This document shows, piece by piece, positions 8,775-18,665 of a stretch of 64,000 nucleotides of DNA. Origin of the DNA: Parasphingorhabdus sp. (GTDB taxonomy: Bacteria > Pseudomonadota > Alphaproteobacteria > Sphingomonadales > Sphingomonadaceae); contig JAUCYS010000009.1 in assembly GCA_030373505.1 (NCBI GenBank), positions 62,001 through 126,000 of the forward strand. Direction: 5' to 3'. The first letter of the stretch is position 1, and the number at the start of each line of letters is the position of its first letter. The notes below the pieces were generated by a model. That model did no database searches. It was not told the DNA's origin and saw only the letters and a program-made list of their open reading frames with translations. Position numbers and translations under genes: made by a program.

Positions 8775-9512
8775 ATGCCGTTGCCAGTCTTGCTGCAATC
8801 ATTGGTCGACTACGCCTTGCCGCCACGATGCCCTGTCTGTGGCACAACCGTGGAAGAAGACAATCGTTTCTGCCTGTCGTGCTGGCAACAATTGGACTTT
8901 CTTGCCAAGCCATGGTGCGCTGCCTGCGGTTTGCCTTTCGCTTTCGACCAATCCGACGACAGCCGATGTGCCAAATGCCTTGTCGAGCCGCCGATTCACG
9001 ACGGGGTTCGAGCCGTGGTGCGTTACGATGACCGCAGTTCGCTGATTGCAATGCGTTTGAAATATGGCACTCGGCTGGGACTGGCCAGATTGATCGCTAG
9101 TCATTTGCAGAAATTTGCCGCCGAATGCTCCGACAACGGGATCATTGTTCCGGTGCCGCTCCATCCAACGCGCCTGTGGCACCGCGGTTTTAACCAGTCG
9201 GTCCTGATCGGCAGGGAACTTTCGCTGATCTCCGGCATCCCGATGGACTATGGAGCTATTGCTCGCTGCAAAATCACGCCTCCCCTGAGAGGGATGAGCG
9301 GTATCCAGCGACAGCGAACGGTCAGCTCAGCATTTATGGCATCTCCCGATGCGCAAGAGAGGATCGCCGGCAAGTCCGTGATTCTGGTCGACGATGTCTA
9401 TACCAGCGGAGCGACCAGCAATGCGTGCGCCCGGCTGCTCAAAAAGGCGGGGGCAGAACAAGTGCTCGTTTTCTGCTGGGCCCGGGTTATAAGCGAATTT
9501 GAAAACGGATAG
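8775..9512 (+). CDS. ComF family phosphoribosyltransferase-like protein
   Basis: The 245-residue product has the N-terminal zinc-binding cysteines (PPRCPVCGTT, RFCLSCW, PWCAACGLPF, SRCAKC) and a C-terminal type I phosphoribosyltransferase motif VILVDDVYTSGATSNACA. ComF proteins link DNA uptake and replication/repair functions; the bacterial enzymatic reaction is not established. The start at 8775 (MPLPVLLQSL) is preferred over an upstream extension that overlaps the divergent methyltransferase. It is followed by grxC in the same direction, an arrangement I associate with alphaproteobacteria. Confidence 0.9.
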   Translation: MPLPVLLQSLVDYALPPRCPVCGTTVEEDNRFCLSCWQQLDFLAKPWCAACGLPFAFDQSDDSRCAKCLVEPPIHDGVRAVVRYDDRSSLIAMRLKYGTRLGLARLIASHLQKFAAECSDNGIIVPVPLHPTRLWHRGFNQSVLIGRELSLISGIPMDYGAIARCKITPPLRGMSGIQRQRTVSSAFMASPDAQERIAGKSVILVDDVYTSGATSNACARLLKKAGAEQVLVFCWARVISEFENG

Positions 9513-9590
9513 TTTTCTGAACGTATAGCGATTGCTTGAATTTGTTTCGCTGACGGGCCATTTACAAGCTGATGGTAGAAAGTGCGAAAT

Positions 9591-9848
9591 ATGTCGAAAG
9601 TTGAAATATATACAAAATTCACCTGTGGTTTCTGCTTCCGCGCAAAAACCTTGCTCGAAAAAAAGAATGTCAGTTTCGAAGAGACCGATATCAGCATGGA
9701 CGGTAGCAAGCGCGAGGAAATGATCCAGCGTTCCGGTGGCAGAATGACGGTTCCGCAGATATTTATCGATGACCGGCATATCGGAGGCTCGGATGATCTT
9801 GCCGCTTTGGAGCAATCCGGTGAACTCGATGCCCTTCTCGCAGGCTGA
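9591..9848 (+). CDS. grxC: Glutaredoxin 3
   Basis: An 86-residue thiol-disulfide oxidoreductase that uses glutathione. The start at 9591 (MSKVEIYTKF) follows the upstream gene by about 80 bases. The active site is CGFC within FTCGFCFRAKTLL, rather than the common CPYC; the cis-Pro motif TVPQIFID and GSDDLAALE are present. It sits in a comF-grxC-amidase-DUF1178 run on the plus strand that is probably co-transcribed. Confidence 0.93.
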   Translation: MSKVEIYTKFTCGFCFRAKTLLEKKNVSFEETDISMDGSKREEMIQRSGGRMTVPQIFIDDRHIGGSDDLAALEQSGELDALLAG

Positions 9849-9854
9849 CCCGTT

Positions 9855-10688
9855 TTGAGGATCGCACTGGCCCAGATGTGCAGCGGCATTGATCCGGACG
9901 AAAATGCCGGACAATTGCGTTCGCTCATAGCCCAAGCGCGCGCTGGTGGTGCCACGATGATTTATACACCGGAAATGAGCGGCTTGCTTGACCGAAATCG
10001 ATCCCGCGCGGCCGGCGTGATCCAGACCGAACAGGACGACAGTGTCCTGGCTGCGGTTTGCTCTGAAGCCAAAGATCAGCAAATATGGGTGCAGCTTGGC
10101 TCCTTGGCCATAAAGACTTCAAGCGATCCGGAATCAAAATGGGTCAATCGATCCTACCTGATAAATCCTTCCGGACAAATTGCCGCGCGCTATGACAAGA
10201 TTCATCTCTTCGATGTCGATCTGGGACCGGAGGAATCGCAGCGAGAATCTGCTGCCTATGCAAGAGGACAGCGAGCTGTTGTCGCTTCGCTTCCCGAAGC
10301 AACGCTCGGCCTGTCCATCTGCTATGACCTTCGTTTTTCGGCGCTCTACCAAGCTCTAACCAATGCAGGGGCCGACATCCTCTCGATTCCTGCGGCGTTC
10401 ACGGTTCCCACCGGCAAAGCGCACTGGGAAATTCTGTTGCGGGCACGGGCCATCGAAGCAGGGGCGTTCGTGGTGGCGGCGGCGCAATATGGCCGGCACG
10501 CCGACGGTCGCGCCACCTATGGCCACTCGATGGTGATCGATCCCTGGGGCGAGATTCTGCTCGACATGGGGGAGGGGACTGGTCTCGGTTTCTGTGATCT
10601 GGATCTGGATAAAATTCGGGACGTGCGTTCGCGGATTCCGGCTGTGGCCAATCGCCAGAGTTTCGAAATGCCGGCCAGGTCATCATGA
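9855..10688 (+). CDS. Carbon-nitrogen hydrolase (Nit2/omega-amidase-like)
   Basis: The 277-residue nitrilase-superfamily protein starts with TTG at 9855 (translated MRIALAQMCSG), 6 bases after grxC. The Glu-Lys-Cys triad is visible: YTPEMSG, RYDKIHLFDVD and LGLSICYDLRF. The last sequence and the DKIHLFDVD loop are typical of the Nit1/Nit2 group, which hydrolyses deaminated glutathione or omega-amides. A glutathione-repair role is attractive next to glutaredoxin but is an inference. Its stop overlaps the start of the DUF1178 gene (ATGA). Confidence 0.88.
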   Translation: MRIALAQMCSGIDPDENAGQLRSLIAQARAGGATMIYTPEMSGLLDRNRSRAAGVIQTEQDDSVLAAVCSEAKDQQIWVQLGSLAIKTSSDPESKWVNRSYLINPSGQIAARYDKIHLFDVDLGPEESQRESAAYARGQRAVVASLPEATLGLSICYDLRFSALYQALTNAGADILSIPAAFTVPTGKAHWEILLRARAIEAGAFVVAAAQYGRHADGRATYGHSMVIDPWGEILLDMGEGTGLGFCDLDLDKIRDVRSRIPAVANRQSFEMPARSS

Positions 10689-11176
10689 TCATCTTCGACC
10701 TCATATGTTTGGACGCCAACCATCGGTTTGAAGGCTGGTTCGGCTCTTCGCAAGACTATGCGGACCAGCATGACCGTGGATTGCTGGACTGTCCAGTGTG
10801 CGGCAGCAAGAATATAACCAAGGCCGCCATGGCACCAAATCTGGGCAGAAAAGGCAACCAGGCGCCCGTTTCAACGAAGCCGACTGAGGCGGGTAACGGG
10901 CCGCATGCTGAACCGGTTACCAGCAAAGTGCCGGTCCCAGCCGAATATAAGGAGCTGATCGGCAAATTGGCGAAGGCCCAGGCCAAAATGCTCGCCAATT
11001 CCGAATGGGTCGGCGATAGATTTGCCGCGCGTGCCCGGGACATTCATTATGGTGATGCGGATGAAAAGCCCATTCATGGGACTGCATCACAGGAAGAAGT
11101 CGCCGATCTGGCAGAAGAGGGCATTGCAGCGCTTCCCCTGCCTCTTCCCGTCCTGCCGCCCGAATCCAAAAATTGA
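10685..11176 (+). CDS. DUF1178 family protein
   Basis: The 163-residue product begins MIIFDLICLDANHRFEGWFG, the hallmark opening of DUF1178, then SSQDYADQ and a CPVCGS cysteine pair that probably binds zinc. The tail contains the family-typical VGDRFAARARDIHYGD region and DLAEEGI. Function is unknown. It overlaps the amidase gene by 4 bases and is followed by tRNA-Arg. The same order is common in alphaproteobacteria, so this is a conserved neighbour set. Confidence 0.9.
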   Translation: MIIFDLICLDANHRFEGWFGSSQDYADQHDRGLLDCPVCGSKNITKAAMAPNLGRKGNQAPVSTKPTEAGNGPHAEPVTSKVPVPAEYKELIGKLAKAQAKMLANSEWVGDRFAARARDIHYGDADEKPIHGTASQEEVADLAEEGIAALPLPLPVLPPESKN

Positions 11177-11220
11177 GTGTGGCATGCGCTGACCGATGCG
11201 GCTAAACAGCGGTTCGCAGT

Positions 11221-11297
11221 GCGCCCGTAGCTCAGTCGGATAGAGCATCAGATTCCTAATCTGGGGGCCACAGGTTCGAATCCTGTCGGGCGCACCA
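11221..11297 (+). tRNA. tRNA-Arg (anticodon CCU)
   Basis: A 77-base tRNA with encoded CCA. The acceptor stem GCGCCCG pairs with CGGGCGC, followed by A73 and CCA. The D arm (GCTC...GAGC), the anticodon stem (TCAGA with TCTGG, one G-U) around loop TTCCTAA, and the T arm ACAGG-TTCGAAT-CCTGT are all intact. The anticodon CCT reads AGG arginine codons. Confidence 0.97.
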
Positions 11298-11572
11298 TTC
11301 TGCGGTTTTGCAGTTTCCCATGTGCCGCAACAGGGCGATTTGCCCCTCCCGATGGGCGCGGGGGCGCCCGTTGCCGCCCATATTCCGGCGTTTTCGTTTG
11401 CGGCTGCAATGCGAATGAGGCGATGGCCTCGGTGGCCATGCGCCGAGCCCGGAGAGACGGCCGGTATCAAGCGGTTGCTAACGATTGAACTGAAAAGCGA
11501 GTCATTGACTTATCTGAATGGGTCTGTACCGTCCCAATCAGGATAAAAGATTCTGGGAATCGGAAAAAATCG

Positions 11573-12061
11573 ATGAAAATTGTCGTTCGTTTGCTCGCCG
11601 GCCTGCTTCTCACGGTGCTTTTGCCGCTAACTGCGCAGGCTGCCGATGATCCCTTTGTCGGCGCATGGCAGCTGGATATGGCGAGATCGACTATCGCCGA
11701 TAATCCGGGCGTCAAGAGCAAGCAGTTCGTGTTTGCACCCAGTGCCGATGGGGTGCTGATTACCGAAACGCTGGAATTGTTGGCGGAAGACGGAAAGAAG
11801 CGCGTCTCTCAAATTCCCTATTCCTATGGCCAGGTCACGCCGCAGGCCGGTCCGGGTATCGACGGGTTGCTGGTGGTGAAGGCTGACAGTCACACCGCTT
11901 ATTGGACTGCCATAGGGGGTGGCAAGATCTTGTCGCAGATGCAGGTTGTCGTCTCGAGCGATCGTACGCAGATGACGTTCCGCTATCTGTGGGCCGCAGG
12001 AGATCCCACGGGCAGCCGGTTCAATGATCGGTACGTATATGTACCCGTGACAGAGGGTTGA
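11573..12061 (+). CDS. Secreted protein of unknown function (lipocalin-like length)
   Basis: A 162-residue protein with a clear signal peptide (VVRLLAGLLLTVLLPLTAQA, cleavage near residue 23). The mature part begins ADDPFVGAWQLDMARS, an opening seen in many small secreted beta-rich proteins, and alternates short hydrophobic strands (TAYWTAIGGGKI, MTFRYLWAAGD). No catalytic motif is visible. A plausible promoter (TTGACT near 11505, TACCGT about 16 bases later) precedes it, so it appears to be a single-gene unit. The 275 bases between tRNA-Arg and this gene hold a short GC hairpin (GGGCGC/GCGCCC at 11354-11369) and no gene. Confidence 0.75.
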   Translation: MKIVVRLLAGLLLTVLLPLTAQAADDPFVGAWQLDMARSTIADNPGVKSKQFVFAPSADGVLITETLELLAEDGKKRVSQIPYSYGQVTPQAGPGIDGLLVVKADSHTAYWTAIGGGKILSQMQVVVSSDRTQMTFRYLWAAGDPTGSRFNDRYVYVPVTEG

Positions 12062-12116
12062 CGCGGCGATGGTTGGTGGCGCTTGAGTTGGCAGATCATG
12101 GTGCTACCCGGCCGTT

Positions 12117-13214
12117 TCACGCCAGTGCCACAATGCTGGCCAAGATAAGACGCACCAGATCGGCCTGACCGCGGGTGCCGGTCTTGGCATAAATGCGCTT
12201 GGAGTAGAGCCGGGCGGTTTCATGGGTCAGGCCGAGCAATGCCGCTGCTTCCCTTATAGAGACGCCGCGGCTGATATGCAGGGCAAGACGGGCTTCCTGA
12301 ATAGTAAGGCCAAAGAGATTTGCCAGGTGCTGGCTGCGCTCGGTGCTGCTGGAACGCTCGCCGTGGACAAAGGCGACGGCGAGGGGCTGAAGGGCTCCCG
12401 GCAGATCCGCTGGCGGAGTGGTCAGCAGCATATCTAGCCAGGGCTCGTCGGACAGATGTACCGTCCGGACGACGCTTTCCCCCGCCTGTCGCATTTGCAG
12501 GAACTTGCGCAATGTGCCTTGCGCATCGGCATTTTCGGCGATCAGTCTGCCGTCGGGTGATTTGCGCAGGGACTGCGCCTCCTGTACCAGTGCCTCGGCC
12601 TGTTCGCTCAAATCAATGATCCGGCCGGATGCGTCGAGCATGAACCATCCGAAATTCAGTCGCATTATTGCATCGGCGGAAATTCCTGCCTTCAGTCTTT
12701 GTCGTTCCAGTTCGGCATGGGTCCCTGCGGCAATCGCCAGATGATTGGCCAGAGAGCCGAGCAACGCCCCGTCGCTTGCTGAAAAATCGCTTTTCTTGCG
12801 ACCGAGAGAAATCCATATCTGGCCGCCATTGGGTTCTGCCACCCGCATATTGCGGGCAAAGCGGATATCGGCATTCTCCATGAATAGCGATTTGAAGCGG
12901 ATGTGTCGCGGATCATTTAAATCGAGAAAATCGTCGAGAGAATAGACACGGTTGAGCCGCATGGCCTTGTGAGGGAGGGCGTCTGCGCTTCCGAAATCCT
13001 GCAGGTAAATTTCGTTTGCCCTGCCAGTTCCGGATTTGGTCGCAGGTATTTGAACGGAATGCAGCCAGTCGTGGTCGCCCTGGAAAAAAAGTCGGGCATA
13101 ATCTGCACCGGTTCTGCGCCGTAACTGTTCGAGAAAATCCTCCCACGGCGGCGCACCCAGCGTGCCCCGATGCAGTGCGGCAATGAGGTCATGTTCACCC
13201 AGAATGGAAGTCAT
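12117..13214 (-). CDS. LuxR-family transcriptional regulator
   Basis: A 365-residue regulator with a C-terminal LuxR-type helix-turn-helix (LTIQEARLALHISRGVSIRE, then AAALLGLTHETARLYSKRIYAKTGTR). The upstream 270 residues contain no receiver Asp pattern and look like PAS/GAF-type sensing regions (GWFMLDASGRIIDLSEQA resembles a PAS core). AAGGATG precedes the ATG at 13214. It is divergent from cysD with a 10-base dyad CCCATTTGGG (13228-13237) in the shared upstream region, so control of the cys operon or of itself is possible. The regulated genes are not evident. Confidence 0.82.
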   Translation of the reverse strand: MTSILGEHDLIAALHRGTLGAPPWEDFLEQLRRRTGADYARLFFQGDHDWLHSVQIPATKSGTGRANEIYLQDFGSADALPHKAMRLNRVYSLDDFLDLNDPRHIRFKSLFMENADIRFARNMRVAEPNGGQIWISLGRKKSDFSASDGALLGSLANHLAIAAGTHAELERQRLKAGISADAIMRLNFGWFMLDASGRIIDLSEQAEALVQEAQSLRKSPDGRLIAENADAQGTLRKFLQMRQAGESVVRTVHLSDEPWLDMLLTTPPADLPGALQPLAVAFVHGERSSSTERSQHLANLFGLTIQEARLALHISRGVSIREAAALLGLTHETARLYSKRIYAKTGTRGQADLVRLILASIVALA

Positions 13215-13287
13215 TTTTCATCCTTATCCCATTTGGGAACTACATGCGAGCGGAAAGCGAGCGATAGGGGGACTGAAATAATCAGGA

Positions 13288-14214
13288 ATGGATGACCCAG
13301 TGACTCGTATCTTAACGCATTTAGAGCGTCTCGAAGCCGAAGCGATCCACATCATGCGGGAGGTGCTGGCCGACGCGCAAAAGCCGGTGATGATGTACAG
13401 TGTCGGCAAGGACAGCGCCGTATTGCTGCATCTCGCAAAAAAAGCATTTTATCCGTCCGCTCCGCCTTTCCCGTTGCTGCATGTCGATACGACCTGGAAA
13501 TTCAGGGACATGTATGCGTTGCGGGAAAAAGCGGCCCAGGATGCGGGGATGGAATTGATCGTCCATCAAAATGCAGAAGCGAAAGAGCGCGGGATCAATC
13601 CTTTCGATCATGGTCCCCTCCATACCGATATGTGGAAGACCGAGGGCTTGAAACAGGCGCTCGACTTGCATGGCTTTGACGTCGCCTTTGGCGGGGCACG
13701 GCGGGACGAAGAAAAGAGCCGCGCAAAAGAGCGTATATTCTCCTTCCGCACGGCGAGCCATGGATGGGATCCGAAAAATCAGCGGCCTGAACTGTGGAAT
13801 CTGTACAATGCCAAAAAGGCAAAGGGAGAGAGCATCAGGGTCTTTCCGATCAGCAACTGGACCGAACTCGATATCTGGCAATATATCATGGCGGAGAATA
13901 TCGAGATTGTGCCGCTCTACTTCGCGGCGCCCCGCCCAACCTATATTCATGAAGGCGGGCTGTTCATGGCGGATGATCTCGACCGGTTGGAAAAGACCAT
14001 GGGCTACAAGCCCGAGATAACGACCCGATCCGTCCGTTTCCGCACATTGGGCTGTTTTCCCCTGACAGGCGCCGTCGAAAGCACGGCGTCGACGCTTTCG
14101 GAAGTCGTGCAGGAGATGCTTCTGACCACCACCAGCGAACGACAGGGCCGGATCATCGACAAGGATGAAGGCGGTGCGGGCATGGAGAAGAAGAAGCAGG
14201 AGGGCTATTTCTGA
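13288..14214 (+). CDS. cysD: Sulfate adenylyltransferase subunit 2
   Basis: Small subunit of ATP sulfurylase, forming adenosine 5'-phosphosulfate from sulfate and ATP. The 308-residue product has the PP-loop [20 protein letters not shown] and [19 protein letters not shown], all standard for CysD. It opens the cysD-cysNC-cysQ operon, and its TGA overlaps the ATG of cysNC. AGGA lies almost directly before the ATG, so the exact start could be a little different. Confidence 0.96.
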   Translation: MDDPVTRILTHLERLEAEAIHIMREVLADAQKPVMMYSVGKDSAVLLHLAKKAFYPSAPPFPLLHVDTTWKFRDMYALREKAAQDAGMELIVHQNAEAKERGINPFDHGPLHTDMWKTEGLKQALDLHGFDVAFGGARRDEEKSRAKERIFSFRTASHGWDPKNQRPELWNLYNAKKAKGESIRVFPISNWTELDIWQYIMAENIEIVPLYFAAPRPTYIHEGGLFMADDLDRLEKTMGYKPEITTRSVRFRTLGCFPLTGAVESTASTLSEVVQEMLLTTTSERQGRIIDKDEGGAGMEKKKQEGYF

Positions 14215-16139
14215 TGACCGAACAGACCGGACCGGGATCAAGCTACAAGACAGATGTGCTCATTTCAGAGGATATCGAGACATATCTTGAGCAACATCAG
14301 AACAAGGAACTGCTTCGCTTCATCACCTGCGGCAGCGTGGATGATGGCAAGAGCACATTGATTGGCCGGCTGCTCTACGACAGCAAGATGATCTTCGAGG
14401 ATCAACTGGCTGCGCTGGAAGCCGACAGCAAAAAGTCCGGTACCCAGGGGCAGGAGATCGATTTTGCCTTGCTGGTAGATGGTCTCGCTGCCGAGCGCGA
14501 GCAAGGCATCACCATCGATGTGGCTTATCGTTTCTTTGCGACCGAAAAGCGCAAGTTCATCGTCGCCGATACGCCCGGTCATGAACAATATACGCGCAAT
14601 ATGGTCACCGGCGCTTCGACCGCCGACGCGGCGATTATTCTGGTGGACGCTCGCAAGGGTGTTCTGGTGCAGACGAGGCGTCATTCCTATCTGGCGCACC
14701 TGCTTGGTATCAGAAATGTGATCCTGGCGGTGAACAAGATGGACCTGGTGGATTTCAGCCAGGAAATCTTCGACGAAATCGTCGAGGACTATCGTCAGTT
14801 TTCCAGTGAAATCGGCATAGACAGCTTCACTGCGATCCCGATTTCCGGTTTCAGGGGCGACAATATTACCGAGGCACCCTCAGCAAACACGCCATGGTAT
14901 AGCGGTCCGGCTCTGATTGCCCATCTCGAGAATATCCCGATTGCAGCGACAGCAGCGCAGGAAAAGCCGTTCCGCATGCCGGTACAATGGGTCAACCGGC
15001 CCAATCTCGATTTTCGCGGCTTTTCTGGCCTCATTTCCAGTGGTTCGATCAAGCCCGGGGATCCGGTTCGCGTCGTGCCTTCCGGCAAAAATAGCCGTGT
15101 CAAAAGCATCGTAACGCTGGACGGTACGCTCGACGAAGCCGTGGCGGGTCAGTCGGTTACGGTCACTCTCGAGGATGAAGTCGATTGCTCGCGCGGCGAC
15201 GTTATCGCGGCAGCGGGTGATCCGCCCGAAGTGTCGGACCAGTTTGAATCCACCATTGTCTGGATGAGTGACGAGGCGCTGAAGCCCGGGCGGGGCTACT
15301 GGCTCAAGCTGGCCACGCAAACGGTGAGCGCCTCGGTGTACGAGCCGAAATATGAGATCAATGTCAATACAATGGAGCATCTGGCGGCCAAGACCCTTGA
15401 GCTCAATGCAATCGGGGTCGCGGAAGTGCACACCGACAAGCCGATCGTGTTCGAACCCTATGCCGATAGTCCCGAGCTTGGCGGATTCATTCTCATCGAC
15501 AAGATCACCAATGCAACGGTTGCGGCGGGCATGTTGCACTTCAGCCTGCGAAGGGCCGCCAACGTCCATTGGCAGCCAACGATCATTACGAGAGAAGAGC
15601 ACGCCTTGCTGAAAAACCAGACGCCCCGCGTTCTCTGGTTCACCGGGCTGTCGGGTTCGGGAAAATCGACGATCGCCAACGAGGTGGAGAAAAGCCTTAA
15701 TCTGATGAACCGCCATACATTTCTGCTGGACGGCGATAATGTGCGGCATGGGCTCAACAAGGATCTCGGCTTTACCGAAGCCGACCGCATCGAGAATATC
15801 CGCAGAGTCGGCGAGGTGGCCAAGTTGATGACCGATGCCGGACTGATCGTGCTCACTGCATTTATCAGCCCTTTCCGGGCGGAGCGCCAGATGGTTCGTA
15901 AAATGCTGCCGGAAGCCGAATTTATCGAGATTTTCGTGGATACACCGCTGGAAGTTGCTGAAGCGCGTGATGTGAAAGGTTTGTACAAGAAGGCCCGCAG
16001 CGGCAAACTGAAGAACTTCACCGGCATCGACAGCCCCTATGAGCCTCCGGAAAATCCGGAAATCCGGGTCAATACGGTAGAGATGACTCCAGCAGAAGCC
16101 GCCGAATATATTGTCCGTCAAATCATGCCTTTGAAATGA
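14214..16139 (+). CDS. cysNC: Bifunctional sulfate adenylyltransferase subunit 1 / APS kinase
   Basis: A 641-residue fusion. Residues about 1-450 are the CysN GTPase with [19 protein letters not shown] (G1), [12 protein letters not shown] (G3) and NKMDLVD (G4), followed by beta-barrel domains. From about residue 468 the CysC adenylylsulfate kinase follows, with P-loop [33 protein letters not shown] and the ISPFRAER motif. It couples GTP hydrolysis to APS formation and then makes PAPS. The fused NodQ-like form is common in alphaproteobacteria. It overlaps cysD and cysQ by 1 and 4 bases. Confidence 0.96.
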   Translation: MTEQTGPGSSYKTDVLISEDIETYLEQHQNKELLRFITCGSVDDGKSTLIGRLLYDSKMIFEDQLAALEADSKKSGTQGQEIDFALLVDGLAAEREQGITIDVAYRFFATEKRKFIVADTPGHEQYTRNMVTGASTADAAIILVDARKGVLVQTRRHSYLAHLLGIRNVILAVNKMDLVDFSQEIFDEIVEDYRQFSSEIGIDSFTAIPISGFRGDNITEAPSANTPWYSGPALIAHLENIPIAATAAQEKPFRMPVQWVNRPNLDFRGFSGLISSGSIKPGDPVRVVPSGKNSRVKSIVTLDGTLDEAVAGQSVTVTLEDEVDCSRGDVIAAAGDPPEVSDQFESTIVWMSDEALKPGRGYWLKLATQTVSASVYEPKYEINVNTMEHLAAKTLELNAIGVAEVHTDKPIVFEPYADSPELGGFILIDKITNATVAAGMLHFSLRRAANVHWQPTIITREEHALLKNQTPRVLWFTGLSGSGKSTIANEVEKSLNLMNRHTFLLDGDNVRHGLNKDLGFTEADRIENIRRVGEVAKLMTDAGLIVLTAFISPFRAERQMVRKMLPEAEFIEIFVDTPLEVAEARDVKGLYKKARSGKLKNFTGIDSPYEPPENPEIRVNTVEMTPAEAAEYIVRQIMPLK

Positions 16140-16879
16140 GTAATATTATGACAGATGCTGATCTCGCTGCTGATCTCGCAAAAGCTGCGGGACGGATCCT
16201 GCTGGAAGTGCGCGACAGCGGATTGTTAGATGGCGCGGCGCTTGGCAAGGCCGGAGACCTCACTGCAAACCAGTTTCTGGTTCGTGCGTTGCGCCATCAC
16301 CGGCCCGAAGACGGCCTGCTTTCCGAAGAGAGCAAGGACACCGAAGAGCGTTTGCATAAATCGCGTGTCTGGATCATTGATCCCGTCGATGGCACGCGGG
16401 AATATGGCGAAGAACGTTCGGATTGGGCGGTGCATGTCGCTTTGGCAGTTGACGGTGTGGCCACTCTTGGGGCTGTTGCTCTCCCTGGTCTGGGTGGCGG
16501 CCTGGTGCTCCGCTCAGATAGGATCGGCGATATCCCTCATCATGATGGCCCGCCGCGTCTGGTCATAAGTCGCACCCGGCCCGCAGCGGAAGCGTTGTCC
16601 GTTGCAGGGCAACTGGGCGGCGCATTGCTGCCGATGGGATCAGCGGGCGCGAAGGCAATGGCCGTCGTTCGGGGTGAGGCAGAAATATATCTTCATTCCG
16701 GCGGTCAATATGAATGGGACAGCTGTGCGCCCGTAGCGGTGGCCGCAGCTTATGGCCTGCATTGCTCCCGTATCGACGGCTCACCGCTCATTTACAATCA
16801 GAAGGAAACCTATATGCCGGACCTTCTGATCTGCAAAAAGGAATGGAAAAAACCCGTTCTTGATGCGCTGGGCATCTGA
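16136..16879 (+). CDS. cysQ: 3'(2'),5'-bisphosphate nucleotidase
   Basis: Inositol monophosphatase-fold enzyme that removes the 3' phosphate from PAP/PAPS and prevents its build-up during sulfate assimilation. The 247-residue product has LLSEESKD and the metal motif [11 protein letters not shown] plus the C-terminal [12 protein letters not shown] motif. It starts at 16136 overlapping cysNC (ATGA), so it belongs to the same operon. A second Met at residue 5 is an equally possible start. Confidence 0.93.
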   Translation: MSNIMTDADLAADLAKAAGRILLEVRDSGLLDGAALGKAGDLTANQFLVRALRHHRPEDGLLSEESKDTEERLHKSRVWIIDPVDGTREYGEERSDWAVHVALAVDGVATLGAVALPGLGGGLVLRSDRIGDIPHHDGPPRLVISRTRPAAEALSVAGQLGGALLPMGSAGAKAMAVVRGEAEIYLHSGGQYEWDSCAPVAVAAAYGLHCSRIDGSPLIYNQKETYMPDLLICKKEWKKPVLDALGI

Positions 16880-17029
16880 ACGGGCCCTAACCTCTATCGA
16901 TCTGTTGCCATGACCAATCTTTCGCCCAATTGCTTTTGCGTGGAGTGGAGACGGTTGAGCCGGAGGTGCCTTTCGATCAATGTGAGCGCGCAAGCTGAGC
17001 CATCACTTCCAGTCTTGAAAGAGGACATA

Positions 17030-17069
17030 CCTAGGCTTCCGTTAACCATTTTTTGCTGATTTTCCTAGG
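17030..17069. promoter_or_regulatory. CCTAGG repeats flanking a GTTAACCAT motif
   Basis: Two palindromic CCTAGG sites (17030-17035 and 17064-17069) flank GTTAACCAT at 17041-17049, about 80 bases upstream of the membrane HTH gene. TTAACCAT resembles the half-site bound by the alphaproteobacterial cell-cycle regulator CtrA. No second TTAA at the standard 7-base spacing is present, so the assignment is weak. Confidence 0.35.
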
Positions 17070-17131
17070 GTTTCAAGTGCTTTTAACCGGTCCGATCTGG
17101 TTGCACTCGATGACGGGACGGTTTAAGAAGA

Positions 17132-17647
17132 GTGGTATTTGAGGGGCCAGCCTTGAAACATATCGACTCAGAATCATCACCGATTGCGAAGCTGACTGCA
17201 AAGCAGCGGGACTGCCTCGACCTGGCGGTTCTCGGAAAATCGCCCAGGGAAATCGCGCGCATTCTGGATATCTCCAGAAGTGCCGTCGACCAGCGCCTTC
17301 TCGGCGCTCGCCGACTGCTGGGTGCCTCGACCAGAGAGGAAGCCGTCCTGATATACGCGAAGGCATCAGGGCGTGGTGATTTGGGACTGGGTGATTCAGC
17401 AGATGATGACCCTGATATCACAACGCGCCCAAAAGACCGCCGGTCAGAGCTTTCCAGTCCGTCTGATTTCGAGGAAGTCCCGATCGCCTATGATGCCGAG
17501 GGGTCCCAAATCCGCAAGGATTTTGGCGGCGATTGGGGGAGGGCGCAGAGAATCGCTATCATAGTCATATTGGCTGTCGGGATTTTGGCCATCGTGCTGA
17601 TCGGTTTGTCGGTTTCACAGTCTCTGTCCCGACTGTTCGCGGGCTAG
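17132..17647 (+). CDS. Helix-turn-helix protein with C-terminal membrane anchor
   Basis: A 171-residue protein from a GTG at 17132 (a TTG at 17153 is an alternative start). Residues about 20-75 are a LuxR/sigma-4-like helix-turn-helix (LTAKQRDCLDLAVLGKSPRE, then IARILDISRSAVDQRLLGAR). A charged acidic linker follows and a single membrane segment (IAIIVILAVGILAIVLIGLSV) sits near the C-terminus, with a short tail. The layout implies a DNA-binding domain tethered to the inner membrane from its N-terminal side. No receiver or known sensor domain is present. It probably controls transcription, but the target is unknown. Confidence 0.75.
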   Translation: MVFEGPALKHIDSESSPIAKLTAKQRDCLDLAVLGKSPREIARILDISRSAVDQRLLGARRLLGASTREEAVLIYAKASGRGDLGLGDSADDDPDITTRPKDRRSELSSPSDFEEVPIAYDAEGSQIRKDFGGDWGRAQRIAIIVILAVGILAIVLIGLSVSQSLSRLFAG

Positions 17648-17822
17648 GGCAGGCACTGATCGTTCGAGGCAGCGGGAGCAAGTCCGATTGCACGCGCCGG
17701 TTTCTAATAATGTTCTCAAAATCCGTGTTTGCGACGCCCGTCCGGAGCAGGGCTTGCGTTGCGAAGACCGGTAATGCATGTCAGATTGCCGGTACGAGCA
17801 ATTTTAAGTAAAGGAATGGATG

Positions 17823-18665
17823 ATGGCGACAGCGTTTCAAGCCGATGAACCCGCACTGGGCGTGGGCGCGGGTTTTGCAATTCCTGATCCGCTTGGCATC
17901 GAGAGCCTGCAAGGCACGGTGTCTGACGCTGAATGGCAAATCCGCTGCGAGCTGGCGGCGACCTATCGGCTCTGTGCCATGCACGCCTGGACCGATCTGG
18001 TATTCACCCATATTTCTGCCCGCTTGCCTGACGAGGACGGGGAAGAACGGTTTCTGATCAATCCCTATGGCCTGCTGTTTGACGAGATGACCGCATCCGC
18101 GCTGGTGAAGATCGATCTCGATGGCAATATCAAGCAGGATACGCCCTATTTCATCAATCCGGCCGGCTTCACCATTCACAGCGCCGTGCACAGCGCCCGG
18201 GAAGATGCGGGATGCGTCATCCATGTCCACACGCCTTATGGTATCGCGGTGTCTGTCCAGAAGGCAGGGCTGAGGCGCTACACGCAATTTTCCATGCAAA
18301 TCCATGATGATCTCGCCTATCATGACTATGAAGGCATTGCGCTTGATCTGGACGAGCGGGAACGGCTGATCCGCGACCTCGGTGACAAGAGCCTGTTGAT
18401 GCTGCGCAATCATGGGACGTTAACGATCGGTAAGAATTGTGCCATCGCCTTTCTGCGCATGTATCTGCTTGAGAATGCTTGCAAGACGCAGATATTGGCG
18501 CAATCGGTCGGCGGTGAAGAGCATCTTCATGAGGAAAAGGCAGAAATGGGCCATCGTGTCCATCAACAGTCCTCTCCCGTATTTCAGCAGGGGCTTGGCG
18601 ATAATCTGGTCTGGCCGGGCCTGATGCGCAAGCTGCAGCGCACCAACCCGGGATTTGATCGCTAG
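17823..18665 (+). CDS. Class II aldolase/adducin family protein
   Basis: A 280-residue protein; ATGs at 17820 and 17823 are both possible after AAGGA. The zinc-binding His pattern of the family is seen in HVHTPYGIAVS, with the downstream third His in LLMLRNHGTLTIG, and the N-terminal LAATYRLCAMHAWTDLVFTH matches the group. These enzymes act on L-fuculose- or ribulose-phosphate type substrates, but many alphaproteobacterial members of about this length have no assigned substrate. The catalytic Glu pattern of the aldolases is not obvious to me. It stands alone with a terminator downstream. Confidence 0.85.
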   Translation: MATAFQADEPALGVGAGFAIPDPLGIESLQGTVSDAEWQIRCELAATYRLCAMHAWTDLVFTHISARLPDEDGEERFLINPYGLLFDEMTASALVKIDLDGNIKQDTPYFINPAGFTIHSAVHSAREDAGCVIHVHTPYGIAVSVQKAGLRRYTQFSMQIHDDLAYHDYEGIALDLDERERLIRDLGDKSLLMLRNHGTLTIGKNCAIAFLRMYLLENACKTQILAQSVGGEEHLHEEKAEMGHRVHQQSSPVFQQGLGDNLVWPGLMRKLQRTNPGFDR

